Shown: piece after piece, positions 44,363 through 53,472 of the stretch | Position numbering within the stretch: the first letter of the stretch is position 1 | How the letters are laid out: each line of letters starts with the position of its first letter | The notes under the pieces: model-generated | What the model was told of the DNA's origin: nothing | The model's database searches: none | What the model saw: the letters and a program-made list of their open reading frames with translations, nothing else | NCBI GenBank assembly: GCA_942493035.1 | Contig: OW818666.1 | Location: 2,542,001 to 2,606,000 of the forward strand | DNA: 64,000 nucleotides | Source: WRGT01 sp942493035 | Lineage (GTDB): Bacteria; Spirochaetota; UBA4802; UBA5550 | Direction: 5' to 3' | Made by a program: the position numbers and the translations under genes

Positions 44363-45121
44363 TTACTCAAGTGGCAGGTTTCGTCCAGAATTTTTTGATT
44401 TTTCCTTTCTCATAGAATCTCCTTTAATGTCTATTTTATGTGAAGTATGAAGAAGTCTATCACAGATTGCATCCGCAATAGTCGCATCCCCAATAAGATC
44501 AAACCACTTATCTGTAGGAATTTGAGAACTAATAATTATCGATCTGCTGCCGTGGCGATCTTCAAGCATCTCAAGTAACATTAACCGCGAGTCTGAATCA
44601 AAAGGCTTTAATCCGAAGTCATCAAGAATTATCAAATCCAGTTTTTTAATTTTATTCATCTCTTTAAAATATGATCCATCAACTTTACAGTACTTCAGAT
44701 GTGAAAACAATTTCAAGCAGTTGTAGTATCCAACCTGATAACGAAGAATACATGCTTTATGACCAAGTGCGCAGGCCATAAAACTTTTACCTGCACCTGT
44801 AGAACCGGTGATGATAATGCTCTCTCCTTTTTTGATCCAGTCACATGTCGAGAATCTGAGTATCAGATTTCTGTCAATTTTTCGTGATGGTTTGAAATCT
44901 ATCTCTTCAACACTTGCCTTATATCTAAAGGCTGCATTTTTAAGCAGAGTTTTAAATTTCCTGTTATACCTTTCATCCCATTCAGCATCGATGAGATGAG
45001 CGACCATTTCATCAACCGTAAACTTGTTTTTCATATCTGTAGAGAATGTTTCACGGAATGAACTGAGCATTCCGTGAAGACGCATTTCCTGCATCTTTTC
45101 AATCGTTCCCTGATTGTTCAT
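44363..45121 (-). CDS. istB: IS21 helper ATPase IstB
   Basis: The 252-residue AAA+ ATPase has Walker A GSTGAGKSF and Walker B LDLIILDDFGL, with the N-terminal helical part typical of IstB. It assists IstA in target choice and strand transfer. Its start overlaps the istA stop by four bases (ATGA). Confidence 0.95.
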   Translation of the reverse strand: MNNQGTIEKMQEMRLHGMLSSFRETFSTDMKNKFTVDEMVAHLIDAEWDERYNRKFKTLLKNAAFRYKASVEEIDFKPSRKIDRNLILRFSTCDWIKKGESIIITGSTGAGKSFMACALGHKACILRYQVGYYNCLKLFSHLKYCKVDGSYFKEMNKIKKLDLIILDDFGLKPFDSDSRLMLLEMLEDRHGSRSIIISSQIPTDKWFDLIGDATIADAICDRLLHTSHKIDIKGDSMRKEKSKNSGRNLPLE

Positions 45122-46659
45122 TGTAATTCCTCCATGTAATATTGATTGCCTCTTATGTTATCATGTTCAGGTAGGGTGAATTCCGAGTCTTTATCTTCTT
45201 CACCTGCTTGATCCATGTTGTTGCTTAGAATATTTTTAATCATCTTGTATGTGCAGTTTTCATAGTAGAGAGCCAATTCACAAGCACGGTTAAGTCGGAT
45301 TTCTCCATATGTTTTAGTTAGGGCAAATATTCCGAGGCATGTTTTATAACTCTGCTCAGGATGCTGCCGGGAGGAGAGAACTATTTCAATTACAGTTACC
45401 ACAGCATCGCCTTTTAGTTTTGCAATATTGGTCAGTTTTTCCGGGTTCCAATTATCCTCCCATTTGTGTGATTCCGGCATATGATTCCTTTGTGTTGTGT
45501 ATCCGTTTTTTCTCCTGTTTCTAAAATGTGAGGCGACTCTTACGTTGCCACAATAGACTTCTACGGCTCTTTCTGTGAAAAGTACTTCTACTTTCCGCCC
45601 TTTATAGCGATATGGCACACTGTAGTAATGACTGTCATCACTCAGATAGATATGATAGTTAAATTGAACTGTGAGGATTTTAAACTTCTTGATTTCATAA
45701 AGATCCTCTGGAAGAGGCTGCAGTTCACTCTTTTCAATGCTGTCAAAAAGTTCCCGTCGACTTACACCAGGTCGCTGCATTGTCCGGGAATTGAATGATT
45801 CAAGCAACTCCATGATCGCAGCGTTGAGTTCTTCAAGTGAAAAGAATACACGGTCACGAAGCTTGGCGTAAATCCATGAATATGAAATTCGTACAGCTCC
45901 TTCAACCAGAGCTTTGTCTTTCGGTTTTGCAGGTCGTGCAGGAAGTATTGTTGTGCCGTAATGTCTGGCAAAATCAAGATACTCCGGATTGATATCCGGT
46001 TCGTATCTGTCTGTTTTTGTTACTGCCGATTTTAAGCAGTCTGGCACAATAGCCAGTGGAACACCATCGATGTATCTTAATGCATTTTCATTTAGTCTTA
46101 TCCATTCCTCCTTCTTCTGGCTCATTGAAGCTTCTACATAGACAAGCTGGCTTGCTCCCAGGATTGCTACAAAAACTTCAACCTCTCTTATCTCTCCTGT
46201 CGTCCGGTCTGTTATGGCAAGTTTCTTACCGGCAAAATCCACAAAGAGTTTGTCGCCCGCTTTATGTTCAATGTGCATTGTAATCTCTGACATATTCTGC
46301 CAGATCTGAAAATGATAACAAAACTGCGAGTAACTGTATCCGTCTGGATTTTCCTCTATGTATTCTTCCCACAAAGTTTGGCGAGTCACTCCGAGACGTT
46401 TTAGCTCCTGCGTGAAATGAAGGAATTGTTTTTGAAGTATTTCATGTCGTTTATTGTCTGCTGTTTTATTTCCCTGTAGAATATTTAGAAGCGTTTCATC
46501 CGGCATATTTTCTATATCAATAAAAGTTAATCCGAATGTTTTAACCTTGTTAATATAATCGCTGACGACCGGACGAGACATTCCAAGGGCTTGGGATATC
46601 TGTCTCTGACTAAGTTTTGACTGCTCGTGAAGACGCATGATTTCTCTGATTTTTTTCAT
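45118..46659 (-). CDS. istA: IS21 transposase IstA
   Basis: The 513-residue transposase has an N-terminal helix-turn-helix (LSQRQISQALGMSRPVVSDY). The integrase core has VDFAGKKL, IVPDCLKSAV and KDKALVEGAV (D, D, E). AAAGGAG supports the ATG at 46659 rather than the upstream one at 46695. The second Asp motif reads PDC where PDN is common. The gene is intact. Confidence 0.93.
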   Translation of the reverse strand: MKKIREIMRLHEQSKLSQRQISQALGMSRPVVSDYINKVKTFGLTFIDIENMPDETLLNILQGNKTADNKRHEILQKQFLHFTQELKRLGVTRQTLWEEYIEENPDGYSYSQFCYHFQIWQNMSEITMHIEHKAGDKLFVDFAGKKLAITDRTTGEIREVEVFVAILGASQLVYVEASMSQKKEEWIRLNENALRYIDGVPLAIVPDCLKSAVTKTDRYEPDINPEYLDFARHYGTTILPARPAKPKDKALVEGAVRISYSWIYAKLRDRVFFSLEELNAAIMELLESFNSRTMQRPGVSRRELFDSIEKSELQPLPEDLYEIKKFKILTVQFNYHIYLSDDSHYYSVPYRYKGRKVEVLFTERAVEVYCGNVRVASHFRNRRKNGYTTQRNHMPESHKWEDNWNPEKLTNIAKLKGDAVVTVIEIVLSSRQHPEQSYKTCLGIFALTKTYGEIRLNRACELALYYENCTYKMIKNILSNNMDQAGEEDKDSEFTLPEHDNIRGNQYYMEELQ

Positions 46660-47839
46660 CGATATTCTCCTTTGTGACATGCCCGGTAACTCCATCTGAT
46701 TTGATTTTTTATCAGATTAATCAGGCTCTGTTTTAAAAGGAAATGGTTTGTTTTTTATTCCGGTAAAATCCTAAAAGTGGCAGGTTTCAACCGGAATGGG
46801 TGGCAACTTTGCACCGGAACAGGTGGCAGGCATTTTCCGGAATGAGTGGCAGGTTTGGGCCGGAATACGCACTATATTTACCAACTGTTTTTATGAAGGG
46901 TATTTTAGTGTAACATTTTTCTTTGCCCTATCAGGATTTGTGCTTTGCTATAATTATTATAATAAACTAAATGATGTATCATTGAAAATGATAATATCAT
47001 TTTCAAAAAAAAGACTAGCTCGCGTTTATCCAGTTCACTTTATTACTTTTTTAATCAGTGTACCTTTACTGTACAGAGATATTTTAATGCATCCATTAAA
47101 GAACATTGTTGAAGCAATTTTAAATGTTATGTTAGTACAAAGTTTTGTACCAAGCAAGGGTGTTTATTTTTCTTTTAATTCAGTATCATGGAATTTATCA
47201 TCTTTATTATTATTTTATATATTATTTCCTATGATATTAATTTTAGTAAAAAGAATTACTAAAGAAAAAAATACCCATTTAACTCTAATGTATATTTTAA
47301 TATTACTTCTAATTGAATTTTTACTTGTAACTGTTTTCAAATTAAATGCCTATAAGCATTGGCTGTTTTATATTTCTCCTTTTACTAGGTTAGCTGATTG
47401 TATTATTGGAATGCTATTAGCAGTGTTATATTTGCAGAATAAAGAATCTAAAATTAATTTGTATGTAATAAATGTTTTAGAGTTTACATCATTATTAGCA
47501 TTAGCTATAGCATTAATTAATTTTAAACACATTAATCAATCTTACAGATATGGAATTTATTACATGCCATTTTTATCTTTTATAATATACATTTATGCTT
47601 TTCAAAAAGGAATTATCTCTAAAATACTTAAAAAAAGAATTATTGTATATCTTGGCACCATAAGTTACTCTTTCTACATGATTCATCAATTGGTATTACG
47701 ATACGCTGGATGTATTGGTATTTTAAAAAAAAATCCAATAAGTATGGCATTTATAAGTTTTGGTATTTCTTTAATTGCCGCACAAATGCTTTATCGGTAT
47801 TTTGAAAACCCTATAAGAAAGAAAATAAATATAACCTAA

Positions 47840-48150
47840 TGTAGATAACTTTATAAATAAAAGCAGAACTAAGTTTTATCTAAATTATTTATATACGAAC
47901 TCACTGAGTCAGGGGAAATGCACGTAAACTCTGACGTCAATTATGTTATGTGGGGGTAGAAGAAGAGAGAATTACAGAAAAGACCTCTTTTAAAAAATAA
48001 ATACAGGCGACAACTATCTTGGCACATTGGGGGTTGAGATAAAATTAGCTGAAATTTTAACATGAATTTCTTGATAATTATTATAAAGATAAGTAATTTT
48101 TTAATAATTATATATTGTTTTAAAAATAATACACATAGTTAGGGAATTAG
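47840..48150. other. Non-coding AT-rich stretch after the acyltransferase remnant
   Basis: No gene is seen. There is a short purine-rich run and no ribosome site except the one before 48151. Base composition stays low in GC up to about 48120, where the island may end. Confidence 0.4.
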
Positions 48151-48915
48151 ATGAAGTCTTTCAATACCTGTAGTAAATTCATAATATGTGTAATCATCTT
48201 TTTGATGGCAGTTACGTTCCAGGATGAAATTAATGCCAGAGAGAAGATCGTGCTGGTTAGTTCGCAGGATACCAGAGATTCATTTTATGGAAGATTGTTA
48301 TTTTTAATTTATACCGAAGCTTTTCGACGACTGGGATATGATTTTCAATATGATGGTTATCCCGGTGCACGTGCACCTGTAATGGCTGAAAATGGTGATG
48401 TTGATGGTGAGATTCATCGTGCCGGTGATTACGTAAAAATTACCAAAAATCTTATTAGAGTGGAAGAATCCAGTTTTACTGCTTCATATGGTGCATACAC
48501 TATCAAACCGGGAATAATCCTGAATGGATGGAAGAGTCTGAAAAATATGGACTATAGAGTCGAATATCGACGAGGAGCCAAACTACCAGAGTCTGCATTA
48601 TCTGCAATTATAAAACCTGAGCATTTATCTAACATTACAACAACGGAGCAGGGATTGAAAAAATTAATCCTGGGCCGCACAGATATTTATGTAGATACTG
48701 TATTTGTCGTCTCAGAAACGCAAAGCAGATTAAATTCTACCGGTTTTCCCACACACAAAGTATATCAGGCTGGAATTATGGTAAGCGAAAATTCTTATGT
48801 TTACATGCATAAAAAACACTCTGTTCTTGTTCCGAAGATTGCTCAAGTCCTGAAAGAGATGAAACATGAAGGCCTGATCGAGCACTATAAAAAAATCGCC
48901 TTGAAATCTCAATAA
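48151..48915 (+). CDS. Periplasmic solute-binding protein (SBP_bac_3-like)
   Basis: The 254-residue protein has a signal peptide (FIICVIIFLMAVTFQDEINA). The two-lobed binding pattern includes IVLVSSQDTRDSFYGRLLFL, YPGARAPVMAENGDVDGEIH, GLKKLILGRTDIYVDTVFVV and a C-terminal VPKIAQVLKEMKHEGLIEHY. It resembles family-3 amino-acid-type binding proteins and the ligand-sensing relatives used by signalling proteins. No ABC permease is nearby, so it may be a sensor subunit. The ligand is unknown. Confidence 0.8.
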   Translation: MKSFNTCSKFIICVIIFLMAVTFQDEINAREKIVLVSSQDTRDSFYGRLLFLIYTEAFRRLGYDFQYDGYPGARAPVMAENGDVDGEIHRAGDYVKITKNLIRVEESSFTASYGAYTIKPGIILNGWKSLKNMDYRVEYRRGAKLPESALSAIIKPEHLSNITTTEQGLKKLILGRTDIYVDTVFVVSETQSRLNSTGFPTHKVYQAGIMVSENSYVYMHKKHSVLVPKIAQVLKEMKHEGLIEHYKKIALKSQ

Positions 48916-49031
48916 CCACTGGATTTGCCTCTGTCTTTATCGAAAATAGTTTTATAGTCGTAAGCAATGAATTCATGTGGGATAGTGTTTTTGAATTTTT
49001 TTTATTTTCATAGCAGATTCCTATAAAATAT

Positions 49032-50117
49032 TTAGACTTTAGCATCAAATCTTTTTTGAAACTGTACGGGGGTGATCCCTTCAAACTTTTTAAAGGATGC
49101 ATAGAAAACTGATTTCGAATTAAAACCACAGGAATATGAAATCGAAAGAATGGATCTCCCCGGTTCTTCTGTTAGTATTTTTTTTGCCTCATCAATTCTG
49201 AATTGATTAATAAAATCATTGAATGATTTGCCGATATTGTTGTTGAGAAGTTCCGATAATGCATGTTTTGAAATTGTCATCATTGCTGCCAGCCTGTCTA
49301 AAGAAAGATCTTCATCACAGAATATCTTTTCACTTTTCATTAAATCATATAAACGAGCTTCAAGAATTATTGCATTTGAACCGTTGAGCAATGATGTGGC
49401 ATAAGTTTTAGCTTTCTGTTTGCGCATGAATCCGTAAGAAATGTCCGGTCTGATCTGATTAAAAATTGTCCATCCGATGATTGCAACTGAAATAAGAAAA
49501 TATGCAGAAGTTTCTAAAAACTTGACTTGTGTAAATCTGTAAAAGAGAAGAAATGCGGTCATTGTAATTGTTATTACCAGAATGGTGAGAATCCGTTTGG
49601 AATAAACAGTTTTGAATTTATGCTGTGTTTTGAAAGAATTGTAAACGAAGATACTTATTATATAAACAATTAAATGCATAAATCCTAAATCCGAAATTAT
49701 CCACAATATTTTTTTTAATATCTCAAATGAATCGAGATTCCAATTCGATGAAACAAAATAAATAAAAGTAAAAATTATTGCTATGAATTGAATTAGAAAA
49801 TGAGCTGATGTACGAAATAGTTTTATCTCACTGTAACCGAATAGTGTTGAATATGTTAAAAATAAAAGAGGACCGATTGAATATTTTAGAATCCTGATTG
49901 TTAGAAACACGAATGTTTGAATCGGGTATTCTGCCATGTCAGCAATAAAGCCGGCTTTATGTGTCAGATAAAATTCAAGAAGCAGAAGTCCGGGGATTAG
50001 ACATGAAAACGATTTTAAATATCTGTTCGATAAACCGGGGATGAATAAGAGTTCAACCGTTTTCTTTAAACATAGGCCTGCAGCGAAAAAAATTATCAGC
50101 CCTGACAACAAATCCAT
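49032..50117 (-). CDS. Multi-pass membrane AraC-type regulator
   Basis: The 361-residue protein has about seven hydrophobic segments over its first ~240 residues. The C-terminus is an AraC/XylS helix-turn-helix pair: LSLDRLAAMMTISKHALSEL, then ILSISYSCGFNSKSVFYASF and GITPVQF. The combination is a membrane-bound one-component regulator. AAGGAG in front of ATG 50117 is strong; an upstream Met 19 codons earlier is less likely. It converges on the solute-binding protein gene. Confidence 0.85.
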   Translation of the reverse strand: MDLLSGLIIFFAAGLCLKKTVELLFIPGLSNRYLKSFSCLIPGLLLLEFYLTHKAGFIADMAEYPIQTFVFLTIRILKYSIGPLLFLTYSTLFGYSEIKLFRTSAHFLIQFIAIIFTFIYFVSSNWNLDSFEILKKILWIISDLGFMHLIVYIISIFVYNSFKTQHKFKTVYSKRILTILVITITMTAFLLFYRFTQVKFLETSAYFLISVAIIGWTIFNQIRPDISYGFMRKQKAKTYATSLLNGSNAIILEARLYDLMKSEKIFCDEDLSLDRLAAMMTISKHALSELLNNNIGKSFNDFINQFRIDEAKKILTEEPGRSILSISYSCGFNSKSVFYASFKKFEGITPVQFQKRFDAKV

Positions 50118-50278
50118 ACTAAAATCTCCTTGAAAAGACCACTGGTAATTTACTATTCCCATGGTCTTCGTCAAGAAATAATTAAATGTTATCTGGCAGT
50201 TACTTCAGCCAGAATATTGTAAAAAAATTGACAATACTGTTTGTAATTTTCAATAGGGAGTCTTTCATCGTTTTTATG

Positions 50279-51634
50279 TCAGTTGCCTGAGTATGTTTTT
50301 GTACTGATCGAGGGAGCAAACCGGTATAAATTTTTACTAACAGAAGAATAATGTCTTATGTCAGTAGTGCCAGTCGTAATTGACGGAACAACTAGCGCAG
50401 ATGTGAATGTCTGTTTTATACAATCCGATATTGTTCTGTATGCTTCCGTGTCTGTATTTGATATCGGAGGTGCTTCTGAAATTCTACCATGAATTGATAT
50501 ATGAACATCCGTGTCATCAATCAGCTTTGTTACAAGGTCAATAATTTTTTGAGAGCTGTCTCCAGAAAGCAGTCTTATGTTTATTAATACTTCCGCATTA
50601 CCAGGAATAACATTTTCGGCAGTTCCTGCATACATCATTGTAAAGGCCAATGTTGAGCTTATCATAGATGCTGAATCATGACCGGAAAGCATTACTTTTT
50701 TAACAATTCCTTTTGTTAACCATAAATTCGAGAAAAGAAACTTTTTCATAAAGTCTAATTCAGGACCAAGTGCATCAAGCATTTCTGTAACCGGTTTGTC
50801 CAGAACAACATCAAACTTAAGTTTATTAAGTTTCACAATTGCTTCTGATAGAATAACTATCGGATTCTTTTCAGATGAGGAAGCAGAATGACCGCCGCCG
50901 CTTTTTGCCTGCAGCTTTAAAGTAAGGTAACCTTTTTCTGCCGTACTTACCATGGCAAAAAGTTTGTCCGGTTCTGTTCCGTTGATTATTCCTTTTGTAA
51001 TTCCTCCACCTTCATCTAAAATAAATTCCGCATTAACTCCGCGTTTTTTTAAAATAGCAGCAATTTTTGCTGCTCCGTTAAATCCCTGTATTTCTTCATC
51101 ATGGCCGAATGCAAAGTATATGCTTCGCTTCGGCTGACAGCCCTGAGAGATAAGATATTCAGCAGCTTCCATCATGCTCATTAATCCAGATTTATAATCT
51201 CGTGCCCCGCGTCCCCAGAAGTAACCTTCGGCAATAACTCCTCCAAAAGGAGGATGTTTCCAATCAGCCTCATTTTCGGTAGGCACTACATCCATATGTG
51301 CGGCAAAAATAACCGGTTTAAGATTTCCATTGCTGCCCTTCCATTTGTACAGAAGACTTGCTTTTCCAATAAGTTCGTTCTGCATTTTTTTATGAACATT
51401 CGGGAAGGATTTTGCCAGATATCTATGAAACTTGTAGAACTCTGAAAAATCTCCAGTGCATTCATCTTTTATTGAAACGGTTCTGAATTTTAATGACTCA
51501 GAAAATCGTTTCAAAACGGAATTCATTTTTTCATCAGTAAAAATTACACTGCTTGATTCCGCAGAATTGATAATATTATTTGAGAATATCATAGTAAAAA
51601 TTATTATCATAAAAAAAACATAAAAAGATTTCAT
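50279..51634 (-). CDS. M20-family metallopeptidase, C-terminus cut by an in-frame TGA
   Basis: This exported dinuclear-zinc peptidase has 451 residues before the stop. A signal peptide (FYVFFMIIIFTMIFSNNIIN) is followed by AAHMDVVPTE, WGRGARDYKSGL, FGHDEEIQGFNGA, GGGHSASSS, and TTGTTDIRHYSSVSKNLYRF, as in carboxypeptidase S-like M20 enzymes. The family normally ends with an IHGxNERxxxENY helix; here that segment (HKNDERLPIENYKQYCQFFY) lies in the same frame just after a TGA at 50279-50281 and runs to 50189. The gene is therefore probably a recent nonsense mutant or a read-through gene. AAGGAGG precedes the start. Confidence 0.85.
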   Translation of the reverse strand: MKSFYVFFMIIIFTMIFSNNIINSAESSSVIFTDEKMNSVLKRFSESLKFRTVSIKDECTGDFSEFYKFHRYLAKSFPNVHKKMQNELIGKASLLYKWKGSNGNLKPVIFAAHMDVVPTENEADWKHPPFGGVIAEGYFWGRGARDYKSGLMSMMEAAEYLISQGCQPKRSIYFAFGHDEEIQGFNGAAKIAAILKKRGVNAEFILDEGGGITKGIINGTEPDKLFAMVSTAEKGYLTLKLQAKSGGGHSASSSEKNPIVILSEAIVKLNKLKFDVVLDKPVTEMLDALGPELDFMKKFLFSNLWLTKGIVKKVMLSGHDSASMISSTLAFTMMYAGTAENVIPGNAEVLINIRLLSGDSSQKIIDLVTKLIDDTDVHISIHGRISEAPPISNTDTEAYRTISDCIKQTFTSALVVPSITTGTTDIRHYSSVSKNLYRFAPSISTKTYSGN

Positions 51635-51954
51635 CCCAACCTCCTTTTTGAATAATAAAATATTGGATTATTCAAAAAGTCGTCCTGAATTATCATTAAA
51701 GAATCCTGAATTATAAAACCGGAACAGGCATTGTATAAAAATCAAAAGCGGACAAACACCATAAAGTATTACATTTTGATTAATTGCGGAACCAACCAAC
51801 GGCGCTTGACTAAGTTTCAGGTTCAATGAGTCCGGTGATGGGCGTAGCGAACGCTTAAGGGTAATCATACGATATGATAGTTAGTAAAGGGGTAACTCAT
51901 CTAACTAAAAATATTCTGAATTTCTGGAAATTCCTGAGTTTTTACCACGGTAAG
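51635..51954 (-). promoter_or_regulatory. Leader of the M20 gene with a 12-bp perfect hairpin
   Basis: tttttgaataat (51645-51656) pairs exactly with attattcaaaaa (51667-51678), next to the AAGGAGG ribosome site of the M20 gene. It could influence translation. The rest of this 320-base stretch has no believable gene; a 66-codon open frame at 51668-51868 has no recognised features. Confidence 0.5.
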
Positions 51955-53205
51955 TTATTTATGACCAACGGGAAAAATACCGGGATAAAGCTTGTGTCCG
52001 CAATCGGGACATAGCCCGTGACTGAACTCCGCTTCAGAATGTGTAATTATATAGTTTTCGATCTGCTCCCAATAACCTGTATCATTTCTAATTTTTTTAC
52101 AGGAAGCACAGATAGGAAGCATTCCGCTTAACTGTTTGACCTGAGATAATGCTTCCTCAAGTTCGAAGTTTTTTGTCTGCAGATCATCGTTAAGAATTTT
52201 TGCGTTTTTTTCGGATACGATAATCTTAAGCCAGCTTTTATAAAGAAAAAATCCGAACAGAATGATCAATACACTCATCACAAAAAGAAGACTGAATAAA
52301 ATAATCATTCTGAATATCCATGGTGAAAGAACTTCATCTCTCGGTATCGAAGTAGTCACACGGAGCGGCATATCCTGAATCTTCTGAAAGGATATTATTT
52401 TCTCCACTTTGTCGATTGGTGAAACAATTGACTGGACACCATCAGGGATATCCCTATGGTTCATTTCTCCCCGCATGTGGAGCCCCATTGAGCCGGCATC
52501 AAAAGGTACACGGTCAAGAATTATACCGTCAAGAGTCGCGAGAGTGATCCCGCCATTCGGCTTTGGTCTCACTGTTTCGTATAGCTCGTTCAGCGTGGGG
52601 AGTTCAATTGCGGCAAAGATGACTGCCATCCCGCCATTATTTCCGGTGATCGGGTATGAAACAGGTATTCCCCATAAATTAGTCACCCTGCTCAATACGG
52701 GTTTTGCGATATAAAATCCGTGAGTGGCAGGATCCTTCTGTGCTCTGACATATTCCCGATCCCCCACAAGAGCTAAAGGTTTCCCGGTATCTTTCGAAGG
52801 AATATAAAAAAGACCGTCATCTTTAGAAACCAGCCTTATATCAAATTGGATTCGACTGCTTTTTTTTATAGCCTCGACCAGATTAATAAACTCCGGATCA
52901 GTTCGCGGATCGGAGGATGGATTATCCTTCAGCCATTCATCCAGCACCTGCAGATATGATCTGATTTCACGGAACACGTTACCGGTCTGTTCTGTTACAA
53001 TCTGGTTCATCCGGAACACTTCATCTTCCGCCTTGCGTATTGTCATATTATACTGAAACAGACTGAAGATAATACTGGTGGACCAGGTTGTCAGTAAAAT
53101 AACTATTATAAAAATATTCAGAACAACCGGATTTGATGTCCTTATATATAATTTATTCCAGTTTTTACCACAGGTTATCTGCTCCTGTGTGTTTACTGTT
53201 TTCAT
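51955..53205 (-). CDS. Membrane sensor: dCache domain plus four-Cys C-terminal domain
   Basis: The 416-residue protein has membrane helices near 28-48 and about 300-325. A large extracellular dCache region lies between them (RIQFDIRLVSKDDGLFYIPS, GDREYVRAQKDPATHGFYIA, GIPVSYPITGNNGG). The cytoplasmic end has LSGMLPICASCKKIRNDTGY, WEQIENYIITHSEAEFSHG, LCPDC. This motif, with two Cys pairs, is common after coiled coils in bacterial sensor proteins, usually before a kinase or GGDEF. Here it is the end of the protein, so the output partner must be separate. Confidence 0.85.
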   Translation of the reverse strand: MKTVNTQEQITCGKNWNKLYIRTSNPVVLNIFIIVILLTTWSTSIIFSLFQYNMTIRKAEDEVFRMNQIVTEQTGNVFREIRSYLQVLDEWLKDNPSSDPRTDPEFINLVEAIKKSSRIQFDIRLVSKDDGLFYIPSKDTGKPLALVGDREYVRAQKDPATHGFYIAKPVLSRVTNLWGIPVSYPITGNNGGMAVIFAAIELPTLNELYETVRPKPNGGITLATLDGIILDRVPFDAGSMGLHMRGEMNHRDIPDGVQSIVSPIDKVEKIISFQKIQDMPLRVTTSIPRDEVLSPWIFRMIILFSLLFVMSVLIILFGFFLYKSWLKIIVSEKNAKILNDDLQTKNFELEEALSQVKQLSGMLPICASCKKIRNDTGYWEQIENYIITHSEAEFSHGLCPDCGHKLYPGIFPVGHK

Positions 53206-53403
53206 TTCATAAACTCCGATAATTCGAATATAAAAAATATTTAATACTTACCTCAAACAGAATTTACTCAAAAATCCCATGAAAGTCAAATTTTTGATAA
53301 TGTACGTTTATTAAATACTTAAAGTAACCCGAGCTATCCCTGTTTAAACAATAATAGTAAATTCAAAAAGATCCAATTGTTATAGGAGAAACGGAGTAAA
53401 AAC

Positions 53404-53441
53404 GGAAAAAACAAAGGGGATACAGATTGACCGATCCCCTT
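53404..53441 (-). terminator. Rho-independent terminator of the OmpA-domain gene
   Basis: aaggggat (53414-53421) pairs with atcccctt (53434-53441). On the minus strand it is followed by tgttttttccg, giving a T-rich tail. It lies about 30 bases past the stop of the OmpA gene. Confidence 0.8.
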
Positions 53442-53472
53442 ATCTATAAACCTGAATTAAACCGCATAACAA

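Larger units (their letters stand above)
44285..46871 (-). mobile_element. IS21-family insertion sequence, intact
   Basis: The element is about 2587 bp with an istA-istB pair. Its ends are cgtattccgg / ccggaatacg inverted repeats. The flanks ctatattta (44276-44284 and 46872-46880) are a 7-9 bp target duplication; two bases at the edges are ambiguous. The right end carries four spaced copies of ccggaa.....ggtggcagg-like units and the left end two. These match the multiple terminal repeats that IS21 transposases bind. Confidence 0.93.
44182..47839 (+). pseudogene. Acyltransferase-3 family membrane protein, interrupted by an IS21 element
   Basis: The start is ATG 44182 (GGAG upstream), and the frame reads MIDTLTSLRFFAVVFIFLSH through KSIFT before the IS. 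It resumes after the IS as NCFYEGYFSVTFFFALSGFV to the stop at 47839. Deleting the IS and one 9-bp duplication (ctatattta) restores a perfect 353-codon frame. The protein has about ten membrane helices and the LARVYPVHF motif of OafA/acyltransferase-3 enzymes that acetylate surface sugars. Since the insertion splits it early, the gene is inactive. The downstream part could be translated from the IS-derived ATG at 46796 but would lack the start of the domain. Confidence 0.88.

Noticed and set aside
46796..46880. An ATG at 46796 as the true start of the acyltransferase
   Set aside because: This part is the right end of the IS21 element; the genuine start is at 44182 across the insertion.
50279..50281. 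Selenocysteine at the in-frame TGA of the M20 gene
   Set aside because: No stem-loop is visible directly after the TGA and the family does not use Sec or Cys at this place.
51668..51868. 66-codon open frame upstream of the M20 gene
   Set aside because: Unrecognised sequence in a leader region, with no ribosome site.
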